DNA of 64,000 bases from JAJXZJ01 sp050012855 (GTDB taxonomy: Bacteria > Verrucomicrobiota > Verrucomicrobiia > Limisphaerales > J093). The notes beneath the pieces were generated by a model, which saw only the letters and a list, made by a program, of their open reading frames with translations, was not told where the DNA came from and ran no database searches. Shown piece after piece: positions 16,383-24,290 of the stretch; positions within the stretch are counted from its first letter, which is position 1; every line of letters begins with the position of its first letter. The stretch spans positions 9,474 to 73,473 of the forward strand of contig JBEKGJ010000022.1 in NCBI GenBank assembly GCA_050012855.1, read 5' to 3'. A program made the position numbers and the translations under genes.

Positions 16383-16895
16383 ATGAAAAAGTGTCTGCAA
16401 GAGATTGGAAAAGGTTATCTAGCAGCAATAGGAGCAGCCCTGCTACCATTGACGCTGGCAGCCATACCACAACTCCCAAAGTTGGTGTCAGGTCTTTCAT
16501 TGTCAGATACAACGGTATTGTATATCCGAGCAGGGTTGGCATTGTTCGGTTTCGCGCTTCTCGCTTTTGTTGGCTGGAGTCTGTTTTTTCAGGCGCGTCG
16601 GAAGCTTCACTTGATTGAGAAGCAGTTGGCTGATGCTTTGGCTCATCCCCACCGTTTTCAAGATGATTGCACCCTCGACGAGACAGGAATGTATCGCCAC
16701 AAAGCCAAGCCGGGCTTTTTTTGTGTGGCGTGCGCAGTTGAGAATAGAGAGTCGCCGATGATAGAGTCGTCAGATAAAGGCTGGGGCTGGAATTGTCCAG
16801 TAGAGAGCAAGCACTTCGTTCAAGGACCTGCTTACAAGCCTTACACACCCATAGCAGTCCGAAGTCCTTGGCATTTAGGCCCAGAAGATTTTTGA
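16383..16895 (+). CDS. Integron cassette 1: membrane protein of unknown function
   Basis: 170 residues from the ATG at 16383 (a GTG at 16365, directly after the GTTAGGT core, is the alternative). Two membrane segments lie near the N-terminus (LAAIGAALLPLTLAAIP and VLYIRAGLALFGFALLAFVGWSLFF), then a helical stretch and a C-terminal soluble part with CVACAVENRESP and WGWNCPVE that may form a small metal-binding or treble-clef module. GC is clearly lower than in neighbouring genes, consistent with a mobile cassette. No family is recognised. It lies between the attI-side core and attC at 16909. Confidence 0.7.
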   Translation: MKKCLQEIGKGYLAAIGAALLPLTLAAIPQLPKLVSGLSLSDTTVLYIRAGLALFGFALLAFVGWSLFFQARRKLHLIEKQLADALAHPHRFQDDCTLDETGMYRHKAKPGFFCVACAVENRESPMIESSDKGWGWNCPVESKHFVQGPAYKPYTPIAVRSPWHLGPEDF

Positions 16896-16908
16896 CTATC
16901 ACCATGAC

Positions 16909-17037
16909 ACCTAACAAGCTGGATGGAGCCCACGGCTGGCTACCCTTGGCTTCAGCGGATGGTTTTTGTTCGTTCATGGTTTGGTTTCGTTTCTTTGGTT
17001 TGTCCCCGCCAGCCGTGGCTCATCCGGGTCGTTGGGC
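16909..17037 (+). repeat. attC site 1
   Basis: R'' core ACCTAAC (16909-16915, RYYYAAC) and R' core GTTGGGC (17031-17037, GTTRRRY) flank an imperfect inverted repeat, GAGCCCACGGCTGGC versus GCCAGCCGTGGCTC. Outer bases TGAC/GTCA also match. A 129-base recombination site at the end of cassette 1. Confidence 0.85.
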
Positions 17038-17040
17038 GTC

Positions 17041-17535
17041 ATGACAGCGCGTTCCATCATTACTTTCGTTGCTCTGCTTTCGCTGGGACTTGCAGCTACT
17101 GGCTGCGTATCTTCCCGGAAGCCCGTTTTTGACCTTGAAGGCAAGAGCGTTACGATTCCATTCGAGGTATCGGGCACATTTCTGAGGTTTGCAGGGCATC
17201 CAACGGTGAAGGCGATGATTAATGGAGTCACCGGGAGATTCATCATAGATACCGGAGCACCAGGGCCGATCTTGACCACCACAGCTGTGCGTCGCTGTGG
17301 AATCGTCACCTTCCCAAGTCGCAGTAGAGGCGCAGATATGTTCGGCGCGGTGTATCCACTCAGCCTGGCCACCAACATCACAATCCGGTTCACCCCACAG
17401 TTTTCCATCCACTACAAGGAGGTGCTTGTAAGCCCCGAACACGGTGATAATTTTGGCTTACTAGATTTCGGCACACTCCGTTCTGCGCATGCAGTCATGG
17501 ACATGGGGCAGAAGACGATTACTGTGACTAAATGA
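17041..17535 (+). CDS. Integron cassette 2: lipoprotein with retropepsin-like aspartyl protease motif
   Basis: 164 residues from the ATG three bases after the attC core. The signal reads ITFVALLSLGLAATGC, where the cysteine can be lipidated, so the protein is probably membrane-anchored outside the cytoplasm. The mature part has VKAMINGVTGRFIIDTGAPG; the DTG-A/S motif after a hydrophobic strand is the active-site signature of retropepsin-like aspartyl proteases. The protein is short and one-domain, so it would act as a dimer. The substrate is unknown. Its GC is lower than that of the core genes nearby. It is framed by attC sites on both sides. Confidence 0.75.
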   Translation: MTARSIITFVALLSLGLAATGCVSSRKPVFDLEGKSVTIPFEVSGTFLRFAGHPTVKAMINGVTGRFIIDTGAPGPILTTTAVRRCGIVTFPSRSRGADMFGAVYPLSLATNITIRFTPQFSIHYKEVLVSPEHGDNFGLLDFGTLRSAHAVMDMGQKTITVTK

Positions 17536-17536
17536 A

Positions 17537-17629
17537 GCCCAACGAGCAGATGCACCGAACCCCGCGTTCGCGCTGTGGCTTGCAGGCGGGAGTTTTCTGG
17601 GGCGGGGTCGGTGATCCTGGTCGTTAGGT
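17537..17629 (+). repeat. attC site 2
   Basis: R'' core GCCCAAC (17537-17543), R' core GTTAGGT (17623-17629), inner arms CACCGAACCCCGC versus GCGGGGTCGGTG. 93 bases, beginning right after the stop of cassette 2. Confidence 0.85.
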
Positions 17630-17643
17630 GGACTCGCGCTTTT

Positions 17644-18780
17644 ATGCTTGGCTGGCTCAAACAAATGCTCAATAGAGGACAAGAAGCTGCGCTGCCAGTT
17701 TCAGGCCAGAGTGCGTCGCCTTCTCAGGATGCTCCTTTCGCTGTCACTATTTCGGTGTGCAGTCCAGTCAGTAAGCCAGCACGATTTCGCTCGGCAGCAC
17801 TCGCGCAGCTTTGGAAGCAGGTTGGCAGCATCTCGCATCCACAGCATCCATTTCTCGACCCGGCCTATTCACCCGGTTCGCTCATGCCCGCTGCTGATTT
17901 TTCGCCGTGGGTAGCCGAGCGGCTCGCCGCAGACGATTGGGATTCCATTTGGGAGCTTTTGGCTTTTATTTCCACCGACTCACAAATCACCGGGCTACGC
18001 CACACATTCCAGTCTTATGATTTTAGCAGGTTTGTCGAGGCAGAGCCTGCGCTGTTGCGCGAGTTACACGCGATTGCCATTCTCACCTACCGCATCCAGT
18101 GGACAGGACACGAGGACAGCCGGAGTTCACTCCTTGCGTGGTTATTCGAGCATTCTTTGGCCTCTTACCCGTTCGCCATCCACAAGGCGGAAATCGCGCA
18201 CCTACTCGACGGCGCGAACAAGGTCATCTATCATCGCAATCACGAGTTCAAAGATATGCGACCGCCAGAGCCGATGCTGAGAGCAGACAGTCTCATTAGG
18301 CCGGAGCTACCAGACGTTTCGGCAGCCGGTCAGGCTCTGCGTAGTTATCCAGCTACGTTCAGGACTTGCATTACATATTCTCTGCACCGAGGGTCGCCCG
18401 TTCCGGGCATGATTCGGCCACAGTTGCAGGGTGAGTATGGACTACGGCAGTTTGGGTTATCCGACCGCCAGAATTCGCATTTTTTTACCCATTGCGGACT
18501 TTTCGAGGCTCCCGCAGATTTGAGCCTGCTCGCCAGTCGTCTTTCCAAGGACGAGCTTTTGCAGATTGCCGTGGCTCACGGCATCGAGGTTACTAAGTCG
18601 TGGAAGAAGGAGCGCATCATTCAGAGTTTGTTGAGCACCGAAGCTGCTCGTTCTACTATCGCTTCCAGAGCAGGAGACAATCTTGTGCAGCTTCGCTGCG
18701 ATGTTCGCACAGCGTTTGACGCTTGGACAGCAAGAGTGTCGTCTCTGCGGAGTATTGCTCTATGTTTGTCTCGTGCATGA
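17644..18780 (+). CDS. Integron cassette 3: unknown protein with SAP-like C-terminal segment
   Basis: 378 residues from the ATG at 17644. No enzyme family is recognised. The central part is helical (WVAERLAADDWDSIWELLAF, LLRELHAIAILTYRIQWTGH). Near the C-terminus, LASRLSKDELLQIAVAHGIE followed by KSWKKERIIQSLL resembles a SAP helix-extended-loop-helix, often a nucleic-acid-binding module; this is a weak match. It lies between attC2 and attC3, with only 14 bases between the attC2 core and the ATG. Codon use is more relaxed than in the core genes. Confidence 0.65.
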   Translation: MLGWLKQMLNRGQEAALPVSGQSASPSQDAPFAVTISVCSPVSKPARFRSAALAQLWKQVGSISHPQHPFLDPAYSPGSLMPAADFSPWVAERLAADDWDSIWELLAFISTDSQITGLRHTFQSYDFSRFVEAEPALLRELHAIAILTYRIQWTGHEDSRSSLLAWLFEHSLASYPFAIHKAEIAHLLDGANKVIYHRNHEFKDMRPPEPMLRADSLIRPELPDVSAAGQALRSYPATFRTCITYSLHRGSPVPGMIRPQLQGEYGLRQFGLSDRQNSHFFTHCGLFEAPADLSLLASRLSKDELLQIAVAHGIEVTKSWKKERIIQSLLSTEAARSTIASRAGDNLVQLRCDVRTAFDAWTARVSSLRSIALCLSRA

Positions 18781-18787
18781 ACCGTCC

Positions 18788-18851
18788 ACCTAACACACCA
18801 AGGCATTGCCTTGAGCGAGTCGGCGAGCCTCAAGGCAATGCGTGGTTGAAC
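18788..18851 (+). repeat. attC site 3
   Basis: R'' core ACCTAAC (18788-18794), R' core GTTGAAC (18845-18851). The arms CCAAGGCATTGCCTTGAG and CTCAAGGCAATGCGTGG are nearly perfect inverted repeats. Only 64 bases. A half-site of the same sequence (ACACCAAGGCATTGCCTTGA) follows the mazF gene at 19644-19670, and a reverse-orientation relative is at 31286-31347. Confidence 0.85.
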
Positions 18852-19099
18852 GAGCCCGGTGGAACGGCACCGGCCTTGTAATTAGCTTTCCCTCCTCAGT
18901 CCGCCCCGACGGCCCGTGGTCGGGACTCTCTTGAAGAATCGCTGCAGGCAACAGGCGCTGCGCGTTCAGACTTGGACGGCGTGGGAGATTCGCGGCTCCC
19001 CGGCTTGGTCGTGGCGTCATTTCGCGCGCCTGTGCCTGAGCCGGGGCGTTCGCTCGAAGGGGGCTTGCGTCGGTAGCCGGTTTGTGCCACGTTGGAACC

Positions 19100-19336
19100 A
19101 TGAAAGAGGCCGTGGTCAGAGCGCGCGTGGCGTCCGGGCTGAAGCGGGACGCTGAAGCCGTATTTGCGCAGTTGGGAATCAACACTACCGAAGCGATCCG
19201 CATGTTCTTGAGTCAGGTGAGGCTGCGGAGAGGGTTGCCGTTCCAGGTTTCAATCCCGGATAATCAGGACCTGTTGCTGCCTGGCGCGATGCGGCAGCGA
19301 GCGCTGGATGTCCTGTATGACGACCAAGCCGGGTGA
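19100..19336 (+). CDS. RelB/DinJ-type antitoxin
   Basis: 78 residues from ATG 19100 (MKEAVVRARVASGLKRDAEA). The N-terminus is a ribbon-helix-helix DNA-binding domain with LKRDAEAVFAQLGINTTEAI and RMFLSQVRLRRGLPFQV, exactly the pattern of RelB/DinJ antitoxins. The C-terminal tail that would bind the toxin is short. It overlaps the toxin gene by 20 bases. RelB/DinJ antitoxins usually pair with RelE/YafQ-type toxins, so the MazF-type partner is unusual. It probably also represses its own promoter. It lies just after the last attC, so it may once have been a cassette. Confidence 0.85.
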   Translation: MKEAVVRARVASGLKRDAEAVFAQLGINTTEAIRMFLSQVRLRRGLPFQVSIPDNQDLLLPGAMRQRALDVLYDDQAG

Positions 19337-19634
19337 AGTGTACCGCGTGGATCTGGGCCTGGGCGGCAAGGTCCGGTTGATGGTGGTTGTCTCGCGAGAG
19401 GATCGCGCTGCGCCCCGGGCGCTGAGTTTGTGTGTGCCGATCACCACGGTCTGCCGTCAGTCTCCGTACGAGGTGGAGTTAGCCGCCGCGGCCTTTCTGA
19501 CGCAGAAGAGTTACGCGAACGTGCAGGGTCTGCAGGCGGTTCAGCACCATGAATTGCGGGGCCCCGTCGGGACCATTTACGGTGAACCGTTCCAGAAGAT
19601 CCGCCAAGCGCTGCAGTATGCGCTGGAATTGTGA
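19317..19634 (+). CDS. MazF/PemK-type mRNA interferase toxin
   Basis: 105 residues from ATG 19317 (MTTKPGEVYRVDLGLGGKVR). The GEVY-VDLG start, VVVSREDRAAPRALSLCVPI and the C-terminal QKIRQALQYAL match the CcdB/PemK barrel of MazF toxins, sequence-specific endoribonucleases. It overlaps the antitoxin by 20 bases, the usual toxin-antitoxin coupling. Downstream (19644-19670) is a half copy of attC site 3, suggesting that this pair was captured or lost its full attC. Confidence 0.85.
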   Translation: MTTKPGEVYRVDLGLGGKVRLMVVVSREDRAAPRALSLCVPITTVCRQSPYEVELAAAAFLTQKSYANVQGLQAVQHHELRGPVGTIYGEPFQKIRQALQYALEL

Positions 19635-19726
19635 CACGAGCGAACACACCAAGGCATTGCCTTGAGCGATCCGGCGTGCCATGCAGGGTGGCGCGCCCCT
19701 CTTGGATCACGGTGCCTCACTTGGAA

Positions 19727-20620
19727 ATGTCAGCCGGGCTCGCCGATCAGCAGGTGGTCGAGTTGGCCGGTTCCGTCATTCAGCGGGCCGTCCGGCAATG
19801 GTCCATGCTCTCGGGCCTGCTGGCCTCGGCGGCGGGCTATTCTCCCCGAGCGGCCGGCCAGGTTCGCCGACAGCCAGCCGGTGGCGAGGCCGCGGTCTTG
19901 ATTTACTGCGCCCGGGGCGGCGGTTGGTGCGAGGTGAACGATCGACGCCAGCCGGTTCACCGGGGCGACCTGCTGGTCCTGCCGCCGCAAGTCCCCCACG
20001 CCTATGGCGCACATCGCTCGAATCCCTGGACCATCCACTGGGTGCGCGCCCGGGGCAGTCGGGTGCCCGATTACCTGCGAGCGATGGGCGTGGATGCGGA
20101 ACACCCGGTCCTGCGCCTCGGCGAAGACCTGCCGGTGCTCTCGCTCTTGAATGAAGTCCGCCAAAACCTCCAGACCGCACCGGCCCCGTGGAACGTCTTC
20201 CACGCCGCGCACACGCTCGGGCATCTGCTGAGCGTGCTCATTCAGCACCGGGGCGGCTTGCCGGACGAGTCCTCGCCGGGCGTCCAGAAAGTCGCCCGCA
20301 GCATCACCTACATGAGCGAGCATCTGCACGAACCACCCCGGGTGGGCACGCTCGCCATGCTCGCCGGCCTTTCCCCGGCGCATTTCAGCGTCCTCTTTCG
20401 CCAGCAGACCGGTTCCTCGCCGCACGCCTACCTGCACCTGCTGCGCATGCACCGGGCCGTGCAATGGCTCACCGGCACCGGGCTGAGCGTGAAAGAAGTT
20501 GCCGACCGGCTGGGCTACCGCGACCCGTTCCACTTTTCAAGGAAGTTCAAGGAGTTCAGCGGCGTGTCGCCCCGGGAGTACCGCGAGTCTCACCACGCGC
20601 CGGCGCCGTCCGGCAAGTAA
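19727..20620 (+). CDS. AraC-family transcriptional regulator
   Basis: 297 residues from the ATG at 19727 (MSAGLADQQVVELAGSV); in-frame codons back to 19631 fall in an attC-like repeat and are not believed. The N-terminal cupin sensing domain (residues ~45-130) contains GGGWCEVNDRRQPVHRGDLL followed by LPPQVPHAYGA. The C-terminal pair of helix-turn-helix motifs reads PPRVGTLAMLAGLSPAHFSV and LSVKEVADRLGYRDPFHFSR, ending KFKEFSGVSPREYR. It is 124 bases upstream of the MtaB-like gene in the same direction, so it probably activates that gene in response to a small ligand. Confidence 0.88.
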   Translation: MSAGLADQQVVELAGSVIQRAVRQWSMLSGLLASAAGYSPRAAGQVRRQPAGGEAAVLIYCARGGGWCEVNDRRQPVHRGDLLVLPPQVPHAYGAHRSNPWTIHWVRARGSRVPDYLRAMGVDAEHPVLRLGEDLPVLSLLNEVRQNLQTAPAPWNVFHAAHTLGHLLSVLIQHRGGLPDESSPGVQKVARSITYMSEHLHEPPRVGTLAMLAGLSPAHFSVLFRQQTGSSPHAYLHLLRMHRAVQWLTGTGLSVKEVADRLGYRDPFHFSRKFKEFSGVSPREYRESHHAPAPSGK

Positions 20621-20744
20621 CGGTGATCCGGCGGGCAAATCGAAGGTTCGTCCATGCGAATCCGCGCTTTGTCCATTCGCTCTCCGACCCCGACGCCCTA
20701 ACCTGTGCGTCGTGCGGGCCGGCCATCATCGCCGCCCGCCGGTT

Positions 20745-22133
20745 ATGATCATGAAAACTTTCACCGAACTCGCCATCCCGGACGCCGCCGACCTGCGTTT
20801 CGGCCTCGCGTCGAAGCCGCTCACCACTCGCCGCGGGATGGCCCTCGGCGGCGGCCTCGTGTACCCGGAGCTGAATTTCACCCTGCCGACCATGTTCGTG
20901 AATGAGGCGACCCGGCCCGAGGTCCGGCAGCATTACCGCGACATGATCGCTGGGGCGCTCCGCCGCGCCGTCGAACTGGAAGCCCCCGGCGTGGTCATCG
21001 AATTCGAGACGCTGCCGCCGATGACGGAGAATCCCTCGTGGGGCATCGAACTCACCCGGATCCTGCTCGACGCCCTGGAAGAGGCCCACGCCAAGCGTGG
21101 CTTGAAGAGCGTGCTGCGCATCACGCCCAACGACCTACGCGAGATGGAACGCCCGCCGCGGATGCGCAGCGGCCGGTTCTACGAAGCCATGCTCCAGACG
21201 TTTGAAGGCTGCGCCGCCGCCGGGGCGGAACTGCTCAGCATCGAATCCGTCGGCGGCAAGGAGGTCCACGACGACGCGCTCATGATGGGGGACATCCGCG
21301 GCGTGCTGTTCGGCCTGACGGTGCTGGGCGTGCGCGACATGCGGTTTTTGTGGACCGCGCTGGACGGGATCGCCCGCCGGCACGGCGTGCAGGCCGCCGG
21401 CGACACGGCGTGCGCTTTTGGCAACACCGCGATGGTGCTCGCCGAGCAGCGGATGATCCCGCGCGTGTTCGCCGCGGTCGTCCGCGCGATTTCCGCCGTG
21501 CGCACGCTGGTCTGCTATGAATGTGGCGCCGTCGGCCCCGGCAAGGACTGCGGCTACGAAAACCCCATCCTGAAGGCGATCACCGGCTTTCCGATGGCGA
21601 TGGAAGGCAAGACCGCCGCGTGCGCGCACGCGAGCCCGCTGGGCAACATCGCCGCCGCCACCTGCGACACCTGGAGCAATGAATCCGTCCAGAACGTCAA
21701 GCTCCTCGGCGGCATGGCGCCCACCTGCTGCCTGGAACAACTCATCTACGACTGTCGCCTGATGAACGAGGCCCAGGCCGACGGCCGTGACGCCGCGTTG
21801 CTCTTTCGCAAGTGGCTGGTTAACTCAGATGCGCGCCTCGACCCGCAAGCTTTCATCATCGCTCCCGCAAATGCCGTGGCCATCGCGCGAGCAATCGTCC
21901 GCGCGCCGGACGCCTACCACGCTGGCAAGGCGGCCGCGCTGACGGCGGTGCAACTCCTGCGCCACGCCCAACGCGACGGCGCGCTCCACATCACCCCGCG
22001 CGAACTGCCCTGGCTCGACCGCATCCAGCAGGCCGTGGAAACCACGCCGGACACCGAAGCGGAGTTCATCGGCGCGATGCTGGCGGAAGTGGACACGACC
22101 AAGTTCGTGGCCGGCGATTACGGGATTGGTTAG
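20745..22133 (+). CDS. Methanol:cobalamin methyltransferase subunit MtaB homologue
   Basis: 462 residues (ATG 20745; a second at 20751). The whole length fits the MtaB family, zinc enzymes that move a methyl group from methanol or another O-methyl compound to a corrinoid protein: FRFGLASKPL-type start, GGGLVYPELNFTLP, GVVIEFETLPPMTENPSWG, LSIESVGGKEVHD, VCYECGAVGPGKDCGYENP (Cys residues that could hold zinc), and GNIAAATCDTWSNESVQNVK. No corrinoid-protein gene (MtaC) and no MtaA are nearby, so partners must be elsewhere, or the enzyme has a different acceptor. The family is typical of methanogens and acetogens; homologues in Verrucomicrobia are probably used for methoxylated or methylated substrates. 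It follows an AraC regulator. Confidence 0.82.
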   Translation: MIMKTFTELAIPDAADLRFGLASKPLTTRRGMALGGGLVYPELNFTLPTMFVNEATRPEVRQHYRDMIAGALRRAVELEAPGVVIEFETLPPMTENPSWGIELTRILLDALEEAHAKRGLKSVLRITPNDLREMERPPRMRSGRFYEAMLQTFEGCAAAGAELLSIESVGGKEVHDDALMMGDIRGVLFGLTVLGVRDMRFLWTALDGIARRHGVQAAGDTACAFGNTAMVLAEQRMIPRVFAAVVRAISAVRTLVCYECGAVGPGKDCGYENPILKAITGFPMAMEGKTAACAHASPLGNIAAATCDTWSNESVQNVKLLGGMAPTCCLEQLIYDCRLMNEAQADGRDAALLFRKWLVNSDARLDPQAFIIAPANAVAIARAIVRAPDAYHAGKAAALTAVQLLRHAQRDGALHITPRELPWLDRIQQAVETTPDTEAEFIGAMLAEVDTTKFVAGDYGIG

Positions 22134-22177
22134 CCAGGTGATGCTTCTGGCCTTCGACACCTGCTGCACTCCAGGTT

Positions 22178-22360
22178 AACATCCGCGATGCCAGAAGCCT
22201 GGTCATCCATCCGGCCTCGACCACGCACCGGCAATTGATGCCGGCGGAGCAGGCCGACCCGGGCGTCACCGCGGACTGCATCCGCCTCTCCGTCGGCCTG
22301 GAGGACATCGCCGACATCAAGACGGACATTGACCACGCGTGGCGGATCGCCACCGCTTAA
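22178..22360 (+). pseudogene. Fragment of a second O-acetylhomoserine sulfhydrylase gene
   Basis: Encodes only the last ~60 residues (NIRDARSLVIHPASTTHRQL, then IRLSVGLEDIADIKTDIDHA) and the TAA. It aligns to the end of metY (14373-15674) with about 15 changes in 60 residues. No start or upstream homology is left; upstream bases are unrelated. It is followed by the same terminator as metY. It sits immediately before the sulfate transporter operon, so an ancestral metY-cysTWA arrangement followed by deletion is likely. Confidence 0.88.
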
Positions 22361-22376
22361 CCACCCAAAAAACACG

Positions 22377-22417
22377 GCCGCAGGGGGAACTTGACCCGCC
22401 TTCACCTGCGGCTTTTT
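22377..22417 (+). terminator. Intrinsic terminator after the metY fragment
   Basis: GCCGCAGG (22377-22384) with CCTGCGGC (22405-22412) and TTTTT. Homologous to the metY terminator at 15692. Confidence 0.85.
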
Positions 22418-22532
22418 GTTTCCACCGCCACGCCGATCCGGCGGCGTTCGCGCACGCGCAACCTCGCGCGTTCTTCCCCAAGCCGATTTTCCCAGCGGCC
22501 GGACTTGCGAGAGCCGCATTAGCAGCTAAGCT

Positions 22533-23387
22533 GTGGCGGTTTCCTTCCAGCGGCCGATTGGAATAGTGGAAAAGCGATTCAATGTCCTGCCCGGGTTCGG
22601 GCTAACGATGGGTTACACGCTGCTCTATCTCAGCGTGATCGTGCTCCTGCCCCTTGCTGGTCTCCTCTTTCGCGTCCTGCACCTGTCCTGGTCCGACTTC
22701 TGGAACCTCGCAACCGCCCCGCGCGCCCTGGCCGCCTATCGGCTCACCTTCGGGGCCTCCCTCGTTGCTGCGGCCATCAACGGCGTCTTCGGCACGCTGC
22801 TTGCCTGGGTGCTCACCCGCTATGAATTCCCGGGCCGACGGTTTCTCGACGCCCTGGTGGACTTCCCCTTCGCGCTGCCCACGGCGGTGGCCGGCCTGAC
22901 CCTCGCCAGCCTGTTCAGCGCGAACGGCTGGCTGGGACGCTTCCTGGTCCCGCTGGGCATCCGCGGCGCGTTCACCTCGCTGGGGATCGTGATCGCCCTC
23001 ACGTTCATCGGCCTGCCCTTTGTGGTCCGCACCCTGCAACCGGTGCTGGCCAACCTCGAACGCGAGGTCGAGGAGGCGGCGGCGACCCTCGGCGCCGGCC
23101 GGGTGCGCACGTTCCTCACGGTGATCGCGCCCACGCTCCTGCCTGCGGTGCTGACCGGGTTCGCCCTGGCCCTGGCCCGCGCCATCGGCGAATACGGCTC
23201 GGTCATCTTCATCGCCGGCAACCGGCCGTTTTCCTCGGAAATCGCCCCGCTGCTCATTTTCATCAAGCTCGAGGAGTACGACTACGCCGGCGCGATGGCC
23301 CTGGCGGTCGTCCTGCTGGCAGTATCATTTTTGCTTCTCATCACGATCAATAAGCTCGAACGCTGGGCGGGCCGTTATCAGAACTGA
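22533..23387 (+). CDS. cysT: Sulfate/thiosulfate ABC transporter permease CysT
   Basis: 284 residues, about six membrane helices. LPGFGLTMGYTLLYLS at the first helix and the EAA cytoplasmic loop (EEAAATLGAGRVRTFLTVIA) identify a binding-protein-dependent permease of the CysT/CysU group; FPFALPTAVAGLTLA and GEYGSVIFIAGN are typical of sulfate permeases. The start is uncertain: GTG at 22533 or GTG at 22566 (VEKRFNVLPGF), the latter fitting family length better. It pairs with CysW and CysA directly downstream. No periplasmic sulfate-binding protein gene is in the operon. Confidence 0.9.
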   Translation: MAVSFQRPIGIVEKRFNVLPGFGLTMGYTLLYLSVIVLLPLAGLLFRVLHLSWSDFWNLATAPRALAAYRLTFGASLVAAAINGVFGTLLAWVLTRYEFPGRRFLDALVDFPFALPTAVAGLTLASLFSANGWLGRFLVPLGIRGAFTSLGIVIALTFIGLPFVVRTLQPVLANLEREVEEAAATLGAGRVRTFLTVIAPTLLPAVLTGFALALARAIGEYGSVIFIAGNRPFSSEIAPLLIFIKLEEYDYAGAMALAVVLLAVSFLLLITINKLERWAGRYQN

Positions 23388-23390
23388 CGC

Positions 23391-24290
23391 ATGGCCGGCA
23401 CCCCAAAAAACCGCGGACGGGAGGCGCGCAAGTCGCAGCGCGGCGCTGAGGAGTCGCCGCTGGTGAAATGGACGCTCATTGCGATGGCGCTGGCGTTCGT
23501 GCTCCTGTTCCTGGTGCTGCCGCTGGCCAACGTGTTCGCCCAGGCGCTGGCGAAGGGCGGACGCCACGCCCTCGGGGCCCTGGCGGACCCCGACACGCAG
23601 GCCGCCATCCGCCTCACGCTGCTCGTGGCCGCGATCGCGGTGCCGCTGAACCTGGTCTTCGGCCTCGCCGCCGCGTGGGCCATCGCCAAGTTCGAATTCC
23701 GGGGCAAATCGCTGCTCATCACGCTCATTGACCTGCCGTTTTCGGTGTCGCCCGTGGTGGCCGGTCTCCTGTTCGTGATCCTGTTCGGACGACAGGGTTA
23801 TCTCGGCCCCTGGCTGGACGCGCACGACCTCCAAATCCTCGTCGCGGTGCCGGGCATCGTCCTGGTCACCGTGTTCGTCACATTCCCGTTCGTGGCCCGC
23901 GAGTTGATCCCGGTGATGCAGGCCGCCGGCAGTGAACCGGAGGAGGCGGCCCTGACCCTCGGCGCCAGCGGCTGGCAGACCTTCTGGCACGTCACCCTGC
24001 CGTCCGTCAAATGGGGCCTGCTCTATGGAGTCATCCTGTGCAACGCCCGCGCGATGGGCGAATTCGGCGCCGTCTCGGTCGTCTCCAGCCACATCACCGG
24101 TCTGACGGATACCATGCCGCTGCGGGTCGAGAAGCTCTACCAGGACTACGACCTGGCGGCGGCGTTCACCGTGGCCAGCCTGCTGGCGCTGCTCGCGCTG
24201 GTCACCCTCGGCCTCAAAACGCTGCTCGAATGGCAGCAGGCCCGCGCCTACGCCCGCGCCGAACGCAGTCTGAATTCACCCGCCCCATGA
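23391..24290 (+). CDS. cysW: Sulfate/thiosulfate ABC transporter permease CysW
   Basis: 299 residues, six membrane helices plus a basic N-terminal tail (about 20 residues, KNRGREARKSQRG). The EAA loop reads EEAALTLGASGWQTFWHVTL, and LPFSVSPVVAGLLFVILFG and GEFGAVSVVSSHITG are CysW-type motifs. It begins 3 bases after cysT and its stop overlaps the cysA start (ATGA). It forms the heterodimeric membrane channel with CysT. Confidence 0.92.
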   Translation: MAGTPKNRGREARKSQRGAEESPLVKWTLIAMALAFVLLFLVLPLANVFAQALAKGGRHALGALADPDTQAAIRLTLLVAAIAVPLNLVFGLAAAWAIAKFEFRGKSLLITLIDLPFSVSPVVAGLLFVILFGRQGYLGPWLDAHDLQILVAVPGIVLVTVFVTFPFVARELIPVMQAAGSEPEEAALTLGASGWQTFWHVTLPSVKWGLLYGVILCNARAMGEFGAVSVVSSHITGLTDTMPLRVEKLYQDYDLAAAFTVASLLALLALVTLGLKTLLEWQQARAYARAERSLNSPAP

